Part shown: one piece after another, positions 36,584 to 44,917 of the stretch
How positions within the stretch are numbered: position 1 is the first letter of the stretch
Layout of the letters: each line of letters begins with the position of its first letter
DNA from: Gammaproteobacteria bacterium RIFCSPHIGHO2_02_FULL_42_43
Lineage (GTDB): Bacteria; Pseudomonadota; Gammaproteobacteria; Coxiellales; Coxiellaceae
Direction: 5' to 3'
Length of the DNA stretch: 64,000 bases
Assembly (NCBI GenBank): GCA_001801425.1
Contig: MGXR01000018.1
Coordinates: 13,742-77,741, forward strand
The notes under the pieces: model-generated
What the model saw: only the letters and a program-made list of their open reading frames with translations
Databases searched by the model: none
What the model was told of the DNA's origin: nothing
Translations under genes and position numbers: made by a program

Positions 36584-36625
36584 GGAATTGTCGTTTTTTT
36601 AAACTCAATTTAGGGAGAATATGGA

Positions 36626-36859
36626 ATGCCAGCAAAAAAACGAAAAAAAGGAAAGAAGAAACACGCAGTGAGCGCAGCTCGCTACAAGAAAGTGGTGAAA
36701 GAAAGAAACCGCTTGAAGAAGCAATTAAAAAAAGCTTTGAAAGCTAAAAAAGGCGGAAAGAAAAAGAAACATCATCGCCGTAAAGCAAAACACCACAAGA
36801 AGGCGCATCATGCGAAAAGAAAGCATGGCAAACGCCGTCACCACAAGAAGAAGAAATAA
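36626..36859 (+). CDS. Small Lys/His-rich histone H1-like protein
   Basis: 77 residues, about half Lys/Arg/His. The N-terminus has a short helical part (SAARYKKVVKERNRLKKQL) resembling a coiled coil; the rest is a low-complexity tail of KK, HH and KKHH repeats. Proteins of this build (Hc1/Hq1-like) compact DNA in bacteria with condensed developmental forms. Strong translation signals (GGGAG eight bases before ATG), its own promoter and a strong terminator suggest an abundant monocistronic product. DNA binding is inferred from composition. Confidence 0.82.
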   Translation: MPAKKRKKGKKKHAVSAARYKKVVKERNRLKKQLKKALKAKKGGKKKKHHRRKAKHHKKAHHAKRKHGKRRHHKKKK

Positions 36860-36879
36860 GCATTCTTCGAAATTGTGAA

Positions 36880-36906
36880 AAAGCCGCTTTTAAGCGGCTT
36901 TTTTAT
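36880..36906 (+). terminator. Rho-independent terminator after the histone-like gene
   Basis: aagccgctt-tt-aagcggctt followed by TTTTTAT: a 9-bp GC-rich stem with a T run, 22 bp after the stop codon. Confidence 0.92.
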
Positions 36907-36943
36907 TTGGGGATTGACGTGGTCGCTGTCGCTCCCACTTCTT

Positions 36944-37288
36944 TTATGCGGATCCCAATTGTTCCTTTGTTAATTTTTTTGCGTTATCTAATAATTCCCG
37001 CAATGCACTTTCGGATAACGCGCCGGATTCGGCGTAGACCATCACTTTGTCACGCATAATGATCACAAATGGCACGGAACGAATATCAAATTCATCCGCC
37101 AATGCTTTTTCGGCTTCAACATCAACGCTGCCGAAATAAATATCGGGATATTCTTTGGCGACTTTGTGCAACACCGTGGAAAATCCTTTACAAGGCCCAC
37201 ACCACGTCGCCCAAAAATCGATTACCAAAAATGAATGTGATTCTAATGTGGAATCAAAAGTAGCTGCGGTCAGTGCATGCACGGTCAT
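36944..37288 (-). CDS. Thioredoxin-like protein
   Basis: 114 residues, a single thioredoxin fold with the WCGPC active site (Cys30, Cys33) and the cis-Pro loop SVPFVIIM. It reduces disulfides in the cytoplasm; there is no signal peptide. The start ATG at 37288 has AGGAG upstream and lies inside the 3' end of adk (35-bp overlap), so the two are translationally coupled. Its divergence from classic TrxA suggests a second thioredoxin rather than the main one. Confidence 0.92.
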   Translation of the reverse strand: MTVHALTAATFDSTLESHSFLVIDFWATWCGPCKGFSTVLHKVAKEYPDIYFGSVDVEAEKALADEFDIRSVPFVIIMRDKVMVYAESGALSESALRELLDNAKKLTKEQLGSA

Positions 37289-37946
37289 CGCTTAACTCCT
37301 GTAAAATTCGAGCGTGCACCGCTTCTGGTGTGCCAACGCCCATCACTGTGTGATAGCGCGGCGCATGAGAATCTCCGCTCTTGGCCCAACGTTCATAATA
37401 TTCCAACAAGGGACGCGTTTGCCGATGATACACCGTCAAACGATTTCGCACCGTCTCTTCACGATCATCTTCGCGTTGCACGAGTGGTTCACCCGTCACA
37501 TCGTCAAAACCCGATTTTTTGGGCGGATGAAATGTTTTGTGATACGCCCTGCCCGACGGCAAATGCACAAAGCGCCCGCTCATGCGCGAAATAATTTCCG
37601 CATCAGGCACTTCAATATTAATCACGTGATCCAATTGAATATGGTCATGACGCAACGCCTCGGCTTGCGCGATGGTGCGCGGAAATCCATCAAATAAAAA
37701 TCCATTGCGGCAATCTTTTTCTGAAACACGCGCCTTCACTAGATTAATCACAATATCGTCTGATACCAATGCGCCGCTATCCATAATAGATTTCACCATA
37801 AGTCCCAGTGGTGTTTCTTTTTTCACAGCTTGGCGCAACATATCACCCGTTGATATTTGCACCAACTGAAAATGCGTTACCAACAAACGCGCCTGCGTGC
37901 CTTTTCCAGCGCCGGGCGGACCTAATAACATCAAACGAAAACTCAC
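37254..37946 (-). CDS. adk: Adenylate kinase
   Basis: 230 residues from the GTG at 37946 ([12 protein letters not shown]), which follows GGAGGT; an ATG four codons upstream contains that Shine-Dalgarno and is less likely. It interconverts ATP+AMP and 2 ADP. The P-loop [11 protein letters not shown], the AMP site [18 protein letters not shown] and the LID ([19 protein letters not shown]) are present. The LID is the long form without zinc cysteines. The C-terminal ~12 residues ([12 protein letters not shown]) exceed the usual end and overlap the thioredoxin gene. Confidence 0.96.
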   Translation of the reverse strand: MSFRLMLLGPPGAGKGTQARLLVTHFQLVQISTGDMLRQAVKKETPLGLMVKSIMDSGALVSDDIVINLVKARVSEKDCRNGFLFDGFPRTIAQAEALRHDHIQLDHVINIEVPDAEIISRMSGRFVHLPSGRAYHKTFHPPKKSGFDDVTGEPLVQREDDREETVRNRLTVYHRQTRPLLEYYERWAKSGDSHAPRYHTVMGVGTPEAVHARILQELSDDRACTDRSYF

Positions 37947-38028
37947 GGCGACCTCCACGTCGTAATGTAACAGTCATGTGCCAGACTGACAACCCGCCAG
38001 CAATTCCGGTGAATATTTTGGTTGACTC

Positions 38029-38149
38029 AAATTTTCAGATTTGGACCGAGGTTGAACGATAATTCATTGAGAAAAGCGCAGTTGACACGGCAGTCAATGA
38101 GCATTTTCGAAATGAATTATCGTTCAAGATCGGCCAAAGATGAAAATTT
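38029..38149. repeat. Long palindromic element (family D), copy 1
   Basis: Arms of about 44 bp (38029-38075 and 38105-38149, shared core gaacgataattcatt) face each other around agttgacacggcagtcaatg. The same central core occurs inside the element at 42084-42228. The right arm supplies the last residues and stop codon of the pilin-like gene at 38117. Confidence 0.75.
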
Positions 38150-38653
38150 TTTGTTCGCCGAGAATTTCTGACAACCAGCAATATTACCAACGATGCTACG
38201 CAAACGCCCCGTGCGCAAAATAATGATTTCGGCGGAATGATTCGGTGAATTTGCATTGCAAAAATAAAAACTGCCCTGCTGTCCAAACGTCATGCCATCG
38301 CGACGCCATGTCAGCGAATCCGAATCATCAAGTGTGCTTTTCCACGAAAAAGCATAGGGTTTTACTATCGCCGGCAACACGCGCAACACATTCCCGTTCG
38401 CTTGATCCAATATCACTTGCCCCGCCTGCCAATCGTTTGCTGATGCAGGCAACAACACCACGCGATGATGCGACGTAATTGCTGACATGCGCGCAAAACG
38501 CAACGCCTCAACCATCTGATTCACGTTTGCAATTAACGTGTTCTCAGTGATGAAATGCCGATAACCCATCACGCTGATCATGAATAAAATCATCGTCAAT
38601 GACAGCGCGATTAAGCATTCCAGCAAAGTAAATGCGGGTTTTTTAAAAAGCAT
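38117..38653 (-). CDS. Type IV pilin-like / GspH-FimT protein
   Basis: 178 residues. The prepilin N-terminus PAFTLLECLIALSLTMILFM is typical of type IV pilin and pseudopilin genes, with the E5-equivalent Glu (LLE). The C-terminal beta domain has GRLRSIVG and paired cysteines (FCNANS...AGC), as in GspH/FimT minor pilins. The final ~10 residues (SSLADLER) lie in a palindromic element and replace whatever tail was there. The rest of a pilus or type II secretion operon is not adjacent, so it is an orphan. Confidence 0.85.
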   Translation of the reverse strand: MLFKKPAFTLLECLIALSLTMILFMISVMGYRHFITENTLIANVNQMVEALRFARMSAITSHHRVVLLPASANDWQAGQVILDQANGNVLRVLPAIVKPYAFSWKSTLDDSDSLTWRRDGMTFGQQGSFYFCNANSPNHSAEIIILRTGRLRSIVGNIAGCQKFSANKKFSSLADLER

Positions 38654-38789
38654 CGCGCAAGCTTATCGAGTAATGATATAAATGCAATACCGTATCAGTA
38701 ACCACGGCACGCGCGTATATAGCAAGGAGCCGCGCACGTCAGTAAGCGAGATTTGCGAAGCAAATCATTTTTATTTACGGACCAAGTGC

Positions 38790-38864
38790 GTAAAATTTCG
38801 TTCCCTACTGATCGCGTCTAAGTCCGAATGTGTCGCACACAGACACGAGCGGTAGCGAGTGAAT
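38790..38864 (+). repeat. 75-bp composite palindromic element (family A), copy 2
   Basis: Same length and arm order as 1-75: left arm 38790-38825 starting gtaaaatttcgttccctac, right arm 38835-38864 (one mismatch). It lies just upstream of ffh. Adjacent at 38748-38763 is a small palindrome atttgcgaagcaaat, and a family C half-site lies at 38725-38747. The 258-bp gap thus consists mainly of repeats plus a TATAAT at 38882-38887 that probably belongs to the ffh promoter. Confidence 0.8.
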
Positions 38865-38911
38865 ATTTAAAATAAAATCGGTATAATCGCCGCAATGAAT
38901 GAGGTGCCATC

Positions 38912-40303
38912 ATGTTTTCACAGCTCACCGAACGATTATCCGACAGTATTCGCAAGCTGCGCGGCGTTCATCATTTCACCGAAAAAAATATCACAGAAGC
39001 GATTTCGGATATTCGAAAATCCCTGATCGAAGCAGACGTTGCACTCTCAGTCATCGATACATTTATTGATAATGTCAAGCAAGCAGCGCTCGGTCAAACG
39101 ATTATTAAAAAAGTGCATCCTGAAGAAGCATTCATTAAATTGGTTCAAGATGAATTGATCAAAACGTTGGGCGGCGAACAAAGCGAATTAAATTTGCGCG
39201 CGCAAAAACCCGTAGTGATTTTGATGGCCGGTTTGCAAGGCTCGGGTAAAACAACAACGACCGCCAAACTTGCGCATTGGCTCTCTTCATCGGAAAAAAA
39301 ATCAGTTATGGTGACATCCGCTGACGTTTATCGCCCTGCTGCATTAGAGCAATTAGAAACACTCGCCAAACAAATTCAAGTCGCCCATTTTCCATCAACC
39401 ATTCGCGACAAGCCAATCAATATTGTCAAAAACGCGATCGATCAAGCCAAAAAACAATTCGTCGATGTGTTACTCATCGACACCGCGGGACGCTTGCACA
39501 TCGATGAAAACATGATGCAGGAAATTAAAACGCTCAGCGACTGCGCACAACCCACCGAAATTTTATTGGTCGTAGACAGCATGACTGGTCAAGACGCCGC
39601 CAATGTTGCTAAAACATTTAACGAAGCATTGCCATTAACCGGCATTGTGTTAACTAAAACCGATGGCGATGCGCGAGGTGGCGCCGCATTATCAATGCGC
39701 ATGATCACAGGCAAACCCATCAAATTTGTCGGCACCGGCGAAAAAATCGATGGATTATCTGCGTTTCATCCCAAGCGTGTCGCGTCACGCATTTTAGGCA
39801 TGGGCGATATCGTTGGCCTCGTCGAATCCGTACAAGAAAAAATTAACAAGCAAGAAGCCGATCAAATTGCAAAAAAATTACAAGGCTCAAAACGATTTGA
39901 CTTCAATGATTTTTTAACGCAATTACATCAAATGAAAAAATTGGGCAGCCTGCAATCGCTCGTTGAAAAATTACCAGGCTTCGCAAAAATCCCGAAAAAT
40001 GCGGCGGAAATGATGGATGATGGCATCGTTGTCAAAATGGAGGCGATGATTTTATCGATGACCAAAAAAGAAAGACGTTTTCCCGCATTGCTCAATGGTT
40101 CACGCAAGCAACGCATCGCCGCAGGCTCTGGCACGACTCTGCAAGACGTTGGTAAGCTGCTCAAACAATTTATGCAAATGCAAAAAATGTTAAAGCGATT
40201 TGGCGGCAACAAAATGGATAAACGCATGAGACAGTTGCAGCAGATGCAAGATCAGCTGCCACCAGAGTTGCGAAAGCAATTGATGGGTGATTTGGATTCT
40301 TGA
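38912..40303 (+). CDS. ffh: Signal recognition particle protein Ffh
   Basis: 463 residues. N domain (1-90), GTPase G domain with GLQGSGKTTTTAKLA, then SADVYRPAALEQL, DTAGRLHIDE and TKTDGDARGGAAL. The C-terminal M domain is Met-rich (FMQMQKMLKRFGG, MRQLQQMQDQLP). It binds 4.5S RNA and signal sequences of nascent membrane proteins. About 100 bp separates it from rpsP, the usual neighbour. Confidence 0.98.
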   Translation: MFSQLTERLSDSIRKLRGVHHFTEKNITEAISDIRKSLIEADVALSVIDTFIDNVKQAALGQTIIKKVHPEEAFIKLVQDELIKTLGGEQSELNLRAQKPVVILMAGLQGSGKTTTTAKLAHWLSSSEKKSVMVTSADVYRPAALEQLETLAKQIQVAHFPSTIRDKPINIVKNAIDQAKKQFVDVLLIDTAGRLHIDENMMQEIKTLSDCAQPTEILLVVDSMTGQDAANVAKTFNEALPLTGIVLTKTDGDARGGAALSMRMITGKPIKFVGTGEKIDGLSAFHPKRVASRILGMGDIVGLVESVQEKINKQEADQIAKKLQGSKRFDFNDFLTQLHQMKKLGSLQSLVEKLPGFAKIPKNAAEMMDDGIVVKMEAMILSMTKKERRFPALLNGSRKQRIAAGSGTTLQDVGKLLKQFMQMQKMLKRFGGNKMDKRMRQLQQMQDQLPPELRKQLMGDLDS

Positions 40304-40408
40304 TAAAGAATAACGAAGCATCTGTTGTAACTATTGCATTATTCACCCAAACTCTCGTAGAATAACCCGCTTTATTGGTTAATATAATCTTTGTATAAGA
40401 GGAATAGC

Positions 40409-40849
40409 ATGGTAGTGATTCGTTTGTCACGCGGTGGCGCTAAAAAATCTCCGTTTTATCAAGTACTTGTTGCAGATTCACGCAAGTCCCGCGACGGCCG
40501 TTTTATTGAACGCGTCGGTTTTTACAACCCCATGGCGCGAGGCAAAGAAACGCGCTTGGAATTAAATCAAGAACGTATTGGTTACTGGGTCGGTTGCGGT
40601 GCTATTCCGTCAGAACGCGTCACCCATTTGCTGAAATTGGCAAAAACAGGCGAAGCAGTGAACGCGCCCTCGCTCAAAAAAGCAGAAATTAAAACAGCGC
40701 AGATCGCAGAATCGCTGAAAGCCGCGAAAGTCAAAGCGAAAGCAGTTGCTGCAGAAGCAAAAGCCGCTGAAGAAGCAAAACCTGTTGAAGATGCACCTGC
40801 GCCTGCACCTGCCGCTGAATCAGAAAATTCGGATGCAAAACAAGAATAG
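40409..40849 (+). CDS. rpsP: 30S ribosomal protein S16 with long C-terminal extension
   Basis: 146 residues from the ATG at 40409 (AAGAGG upstream). The first ~80 residues are S16: [20 protein letters not shown], then [13 protein letters not shown] and [17 protein letters not shown]. The remaining ~65 are an Ala/Lys/Glu-rich tail ([16 protein letters not shown], then a Pro-Ala stretch), which most gammaproteobacterial S16 lack or have much shorter. First gene of rpsP-rimM-trmD-rplS; rimM starts inside its 3' end. Confidence 0.97.
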   Translation: MVVIRLSRGGAKKSPFYQVLVADSRKSRDGRFIERVGFYNPMARGKETRLELNQERIGYWVGCGAIPSERVTHLLKLAKTGEAVNAPSLKKAEIKTAQIAESLKAAKVKAKAVAAEAKAAEEAKPVEDAPAPAPAAESENSDAKQE

Positions 40850-41339
40850 CTCAATCGTTGTTGGCCGCCTCGGAGATGCTTTTGGTCTGCGTGGCTGGTT
40901 GCACCTAATTTCTTTCACCGATCCTGCAGAAAATATTTTTCATTATTCTAACTGGGCTGTGATCGTCGATCAAAAACCTCAGCACATCACCGTATTGCAA
41001 CATCAAGTGCACGGCAATCATTTTGTGGTACAACTCAAAGAAGTGGCTGATCGTGATCACGCGTTGCTGCTGAAACATCACGATATTTCTGTTGAGCGCG
41101 ATGTCTTGCCAACGTTGAGTCACAATCAATATTATTGGGCAGATTTAATTGGTCTCGAAGTGCAAAACACGCAAGGAAAGCAATTGGGTGTCATCGACTC
41201 TTTGTTTGAAACAGGTGCCAATGATGTGATGGTTGTTCAAGGTGAGCAAGAAATTTTGATTCCCTATTTGCCTTCGGTGATCCAAAAAGTTGATCTTGCT
41301 AAAAAAATAATGATTGTGAATTGGGAAAAACCGTCATGA
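40833..41339 (+). CDS. rimM: Ribosome maturation factor RimM
   Basis: 168 residues from the ATG at 40833, overlapping the rpsP stop by 17 bp. It helps 30S assembly by binding S19. It is recognised by [17 protein letters not shown] at the N-terminus, [12 protein letters not shown] at the PRC barrel, and [14 protein letters not shown] near the end. The stop overlaps the trmD start (ATGA). Confidence 0.96.
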   Translation: MQNKNSSIVVGRLGDAFGLRGWLHLISFTDPAENIFHYSNWAVIVDQKPQHITVLQHQVHGNHFVVQLKEVADRDHALLLKHHDISVERDVLPTLSHNQYYWADLIGLEVQNTQGKQLGVIDSLFETGANDVMVVQGEQEILIPYLPSVIQKVDLAKKIMIVNWEKPS

Positions 41340-42076
41340 TGCGTTTTGATATCATCACATTATTTCCAGCGCTGTTTGATGCATTGAAAGACAGCATCAT
41401 CGGTCGCGCCATCGATCAACAAAAAATTATGCTACAACTTTGGAATCCGCGCGATTTCACCAATGATCCACACAAACGCGTCGATGATCGTCCTTATGGC
41501 GGCGGCCCCGGCATGGTCATGCAACATCAACCCTTGCGCGATGCCATTCTCGCCGCAAAAAAAGCATCGCCTGAATCGGCGCGAGTCATTTACGTGTCTC
41601 CGCAAGGAAAATTATTCACGCAAGCACAATGCAAAACCGTAGCCAAACAGCATCAACGTTTGATTTTTATTTGCGGGCGTTACGAAGGAATTGACGAGCG
41701 CATCATTCGACAATACGTCGATGAAGAATGGTCCATCGGAAATTATGTGTTGAGTGGCGGTGAACTGCCAACCATGGTGATCATCGACGCCATTACGCGA
41801 TTGCTGCCTGGTGTGCTCGGCGATCCTGATTCTGCCATACAAGATTCTTTTGAAAACGATTTGCTCGACTGCCCCCATTACACACGCCCTGAAACGATCG
41901 ATGGTATATCCGTCCCGACTGTATTACAATCTGGCGACCATCAAGCTATCGCTACTTGGCGGCTAAAACAATCGCTCGGAAACACTTGGCAAAAACGTCC
42001 AGATTTGTTAAAAAGGCGGATTCTCAGCGATGATGAGAAAAAACTGCTGCAAATGTACATTGATGAAATAGGTTAG
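41336..42076 (+). CDS. trmD: tRNA (guanine-N1)-methyltransferase
   Basis: 246 residues from ATG 41336 ([14 protein letters not shown]). It methylates G37 of tRNAs using S-adenosylmethionine. The trefoil-knot motifs are [12 protein letters not shown] and [26 protein letters not shown] is the family signature. Translationally coupled to rimM. Confidence 0.98.
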   Translation: MMRFDIITLFPALFDALKDSIIGRAIDQQKIMLQLWNPRDFTNDPHKRVDDRPYGGGPGMVMQHQPLRDAILAAKKASPESARVIYVSPQGKLFTQAQCKTVAKQHQRLIFICGRYEGIDERIIRQYVDEEWSIGNYVLSGGELPTMVIIDAITRLLPGVLGDPDSAIQDSFENDLLDCPHYTRPETIDGISVPTVLQSGDHQAIATWRLKQSLGNTWQKRPDLLKRRILSDDEKKLLQMYIDEIG

Positions 42077-42083
42077 GACCGAA

Positions 42084-42228
42084 TAGACCTCTTGCATAAC
42101 CTTGAGTAATGCGACGAGGTCACAGAAAAAATGAGCGAGAAAGCGGAGTTGACACGTCAGTCAATGAGCATTTCGAGCGAATTTTTTCGAAGAGATCGTC
42201 CATTAATTGAGGTTATGCAAGAGGTCTA
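42084..42228. repeat. Palindromic element (family D) in the rplS leader
   Basis: Perfect 19-bp arms tagacctcttgcataacct (42084-42102) and its complement (42210-42228) enclose the family D core agttgacacgtcagtcaatg (42148-42167), also found at 38090-38099. The right arm contains the GAGG that serves as the rplS Shine-Dalgarno. In the mRNA the left arm can pair with it. Confidence 0.85.
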
Positions 42229-42229
42229 C

Positions 42230-42616
42230 ATGAGTAAATTAATTCAAGCCATTGAACTGGCGCAACTGAAAGACAAAAAAATTCCGGATTTCAAACCAGG
42301 CGACGCGGTTGCCGTGCAAATCAAGGTAAAAGAAGGCGATCGTGAACGATTGCAATTGTTTGAAGGCGATGTTATCGCCGTTCGCAAACGCGGATTACAC
42401 TCTGCTTTCACCGTCAGAAAAATTTCACACGGCGAAGGCGTGGAGCGTGTTTTCCAAACTCACAGCCCGCTTGTGCACAGCATTAAAGTATTGCGTCATG
42501 GTAATGTACGTCGCGCAAAATTGTATTTCTTACGTGAATTGCAGGGCAAAAAAGCACGCATCAAAGAAAAAGTAGCTGAAAACAACGAATCCGCAACAGA
42601 TCAGCCCATATCGTAG
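42230..42616 (+). CDS. rplS: 50S ribosomal protein L19
   Basis: 128 residues from the ATG at 42230 ([17 protein letters not shown]). The frame is open to 42131, but that part is translation of the palindromic repeat. L19 signatures: [35 protein letters not shown] and [20 protein letters not shown]. Located at the 30S-50S interface. It is separated from trmD by the repeat insertion. Confidence 0.98.
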   Translation: MSKLIQAIELAQLKDKKIPDFKPGDAVAVQIKVKEGDRERLQLFEGDVIAVRKRGLHSAFTVRKISHGEGVERVFQTHSPLVHSIKVLRHGNVRRAKLYFLRELQGKKARIKEKVAENNESATDQPIS

Positions 42617-42732
42617 AACACGCAGATTTTAGCCGCGCGTGTCAGCGAGCAGTTTTAATAAATCAACACGGTAATTTATTTATTCAAATTTTGTTATCTT
42701 GCTCACTCATAAAATCAGATTATTAAACATAT

Positions 42733-42776
42733 TTGACATTTACCCTTATTTAGGGTATATTTACCCTTATTAAGGG
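42733..42776 (+). promoter_or_regulatory. Promoter with two operator palindromes for the RelE/XRE pair
   Basis: TTGACA (42733-42738), 17 bp, TATATT (42756-42761). Two near-identical palindromes, cccttatttaggg (42743-42755) and cccttattaaggg (42764-42776), lie in the spacer and just after the -10. The second one also overlaps the AAGGGA Shine-Dalgarno of the toxin gene. This is typical of toxin-antitoxin autorepression by the XRE protein. Confidence 0.8.
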
Positions 42777-42781
42777 AATGT

Positions 42782-43063
42782 ATGAAATGTTCCGTTGAAA
42801 TCACAGAAGACGCTGTAGATCAGATAGCTAACGTCCCATTTTATATTGCGAGAAAGCTTGAATATTGGATTAATGCAGTTGAGCAATACGGAATTGAAAC
42901 TGTCAGAAAAGTTCGGGGTTATCATGACGAGCCATTGCAAGGCAACAGAAAAGGACAGCGATCGATTCGATTAAACAAGGCCTACAGGGCAATTTATATC
43001 GAAACAAAAACACATGAGGTAAAACTAATTTTGATTGTAGAGGTAAATAAACATGACTATTAA
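42782..43063 (+). CDS. RelE/ParE-superfamily toxin
   Basis: 93 residues. It ends with the RelE-like beta strands RSIRLNKAYRAIYIETKTHEVKLILIVEVNKHDY, which carry the basic residues and terminal His of the Type II HigB/RelE group. Toxin-first order with a downstream XRE antitoxin is the HigBA layout. mRNA cleavage at the ribosome is the family activity. It overlaps the antitoxin start by 11 bp. Confidence 0.9.
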   Translation: MKCSVEITEDAVDQIANVPFYIARKLEYWINAVEQYGIETVRKVRGYHDEPLQGNRKGQRSIRLNKAYRAIYIETKTHEVKLILIVEVNKHDY

Positions 43064-43358
43064 AGCCGCTTTAGCACTACAAAAAATAACCAAGAAAAAA
43101 TTAACACTGGGCAATATGCTTTGGTCAATTCGCATGTGCGATGAAAAAAATCAGGCTGTGTTTGCAAAAAAATTAGATATTTCTAGTCAATACTTGTGTG
43201 ATATTGAAAACGGACGAAGAACAGTGAGTCCAGTCGCTGCGAAAAAGTTTGCAGAAAAGCTAGGATATTTGCCAGAGCAATTTGTTGAGCTTTCTATTCA
43301 AGATATGCTCGATCACGAAAAAATTAAAATGAAAATTCACATAGAAAAAGCAGCCTAG
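43053..43358 (+). CDS. XRE-family antitoxin
   Basis: 101 residues with a helix-turn-helix at about residues 34-80 (AVFAKKLDISSQYLCDIENG, RRTVSPVAAKKFAEKLGY). It should neutralise the preceding toxin and bind the two palindromes upstream. Converges with the MATE gene end 8 bp later. Confidence 0.92.
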   Translation: MTIKAALALQKITKKKLTLGNMLWSIRMCDEKNQAVFAKKLDISSQYLCDIENGRRTVSPVAAKKFAEKLGYLPEQFVELSIQDMLDHEKIKMKIHIEKAA

Positions 43359-43366
43359 GGTCATCT

Positions 43367-44914
43367 TTAAGGAATAAATGAACGCCGCTCATCATCATTT
43401 TCTTCAATATCCGCATCATCCGCTGCAACTGCCTCCGATTTTCTAATGAACGCATTAAGTTGAGAATAACAACGCGCTAAAACAAACAATATCATCAACG
43501 CAGAGCCTGTATTGGATGCCGCAAATATCCAATCTGCAGATTTTCGAAAACCAAAATGCATGGCTGCTGCAGCACCAGGATTAATCGCAAGCTCAAAAAT
43601 GACGGTGGCAAACAACATAAATCGATTGTCTAACATTGCTGTTAATACACTGGCAACTGGCGTGTTCACACCAGAAATTAATTCAAACACACCCTGAATT
43701 TTTAAAAACGTTGCCACGGTGGATAAATGCGATTGATGCGCTTCGTCTTTTTTGTCAATCAACAACGCGGCTAATTGACGCGACAATAAAAATGCCACGC
43801 CGCACGCAATCATCGACATGAAAAAACAAAATTTCATCAGTAATTGTGCGTAAGTTTTTACATTGCTCGCGGCAATATGTTTCGTCTCTGCATCATATCG
43901 ATTTTCTGTATCGCCAAAAATACTGACGTAACGACCTATTTTATTACAAGCGGCATTGTAAACGGCACTCATATAAAAACTCGCAAAATTGCTGTATATA
44001 GTCGCCACTTGAATTCCGGCCAATGGTGCGGTGCCAAATCCACCGCAAAACATCACCACCAACAGGGATCCCGTTTTAGAAAGCGCTCGTGACATTCCAT
44101 CAGGAATCCCGGCTGAGATTAATTTTTTGAAAATCGATTTATCAAAAAATGGGCCGGATAATTGAAAGAGATGGTATGGCGTGTAATCAAAACCAAAACA
44201 ACCGGGGCTTAAAAAAATATAAGTCATGTGACCAAGCAGCGTGATCATTTTGCTGATGGTATACGCAAGCCCAACACCCGCAATCCCCAACTCTGGCGCG
44301 CCCAGTTTTCCATTCAAAAATGCATACGCTAATACAAGCTCGAAGCAATGATCGATCATATCGCCAAAAAGAATAGATTTTTTCACACCAAGGCCAGTCA
44401 CCGTGCGCGCACTGAGACGATAAAACAAATCTGCCGCAAAACCACCGGCAGAATACGCTAAAAAACGCTGGCTGTTTTCTAAAACTACTTTGGGTTGCTT
44501 AAATGCCTCAAAAATAGGGGAAACAGTTAATCCAAAAGCAACGGCCGGAACCGATAACATTGCAGAAAAAATAACGCCTTGACGCCAAATCATTTTCACT
44601 TTTTCGCGCGCCGCATTTTTTTCATCTTCATTCAACGCCGCTTCTTCTTCGCGCTTGGCACTCGAGATTAATGTAACCAGCGGAAAAATGCTGGCATATA
44701 ACAATCCTAATGTAAGATTCGTCAACGATTGATAAGCGGCGTAAGCGCCCAGCAAATCCACATCTTTTTGAGAAATAATGTAAGCCATTGCGGCTTCAAA
44801 AACAGAGCATGCTCCACGACGCAACACAAACGGCCAAAACTCTGCAATATCTTTTATTGCTTTCTCTACGGTGATGTATTCTAATTCTGATTGATCTGCG
44901 TTAATACTTCGCAT
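43367..44914 (-). CDS. MATE-family-like membrane transporter
   Basis: 515 residues with about twelve hydrophobic segments. FWPFVLRRGACSVFEAAMAYIIS, LTNLTLGLLYASIFPLVTL, FAADLFYRLSARTVTGLG and GIAGVGLAYTISKMITLLGHM follow the MATE pattern of two six-helix bundles. Such proteins exchange drugs or metabolites for Na+ or H+. The C-terminal tail is acidic (AADDADIEENDDERRSF). It begins 3 bp after the MFS gene stop, so the two transporters form an operon. Confidence 0.78.
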   Translation of the reverse strand: MRSINADQSELEYITVEKAIKDIAEFWPFVLRRGACSVFEAAMAYIISQKDVDLLGAYAAYQSLTNLTLGLLYASIFPLVTLISSAKREEEAALNEDEKNAAREKVKMIWRQGVIFSAMLSVPAVAFGLTVSPIFEAFKQPKVVLENSQRFLAYSAGGFAADLFYRLSARTVTGLGVKKSILFGDMIDHCFELVLAYAFLNGKLGAPELGIAGVGLAYTISKMITLLGHMTYIFLSPGCFGFDYTPYHLFQLSGPFFDKSIFKKLISAGIPDGMSRALSKTGSLLVVMFCGGFGTAPLAGIQVATIYSNFASFYMSAVYNAACNKIGRYVSIFGDTENRYDAETKHIAASNVKTYAQLLMKFCFFMSMIACGVAFLLSRQLAALLIDKKDEAHQSHLSTVATFLKIQGVFELISGVNTPVASVLTAMLDNRFMLFATVIFELAINPGAAAAMHFGFRKSADWIFAASNTGSALMILFVLARCYSQLNAFIRKSEAVAADDADIEENDDERRSFIP

Positions 44915-44917
44915 ATT

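Noticed and set aside
36397..36747. Plus-strand Lys-rich ORF over the histone-like gene
   Set aside because: Different frame of AT-rich leader and histone gene; the promoter and Shine-Dalgarno fit the 36626 start.
42131..42229. N-terminal extension of L19 by 33 residues
   Set aside because: It is a translation of the palindromic repeat; the family start and a good Shine-Dalgarno are at 42230.
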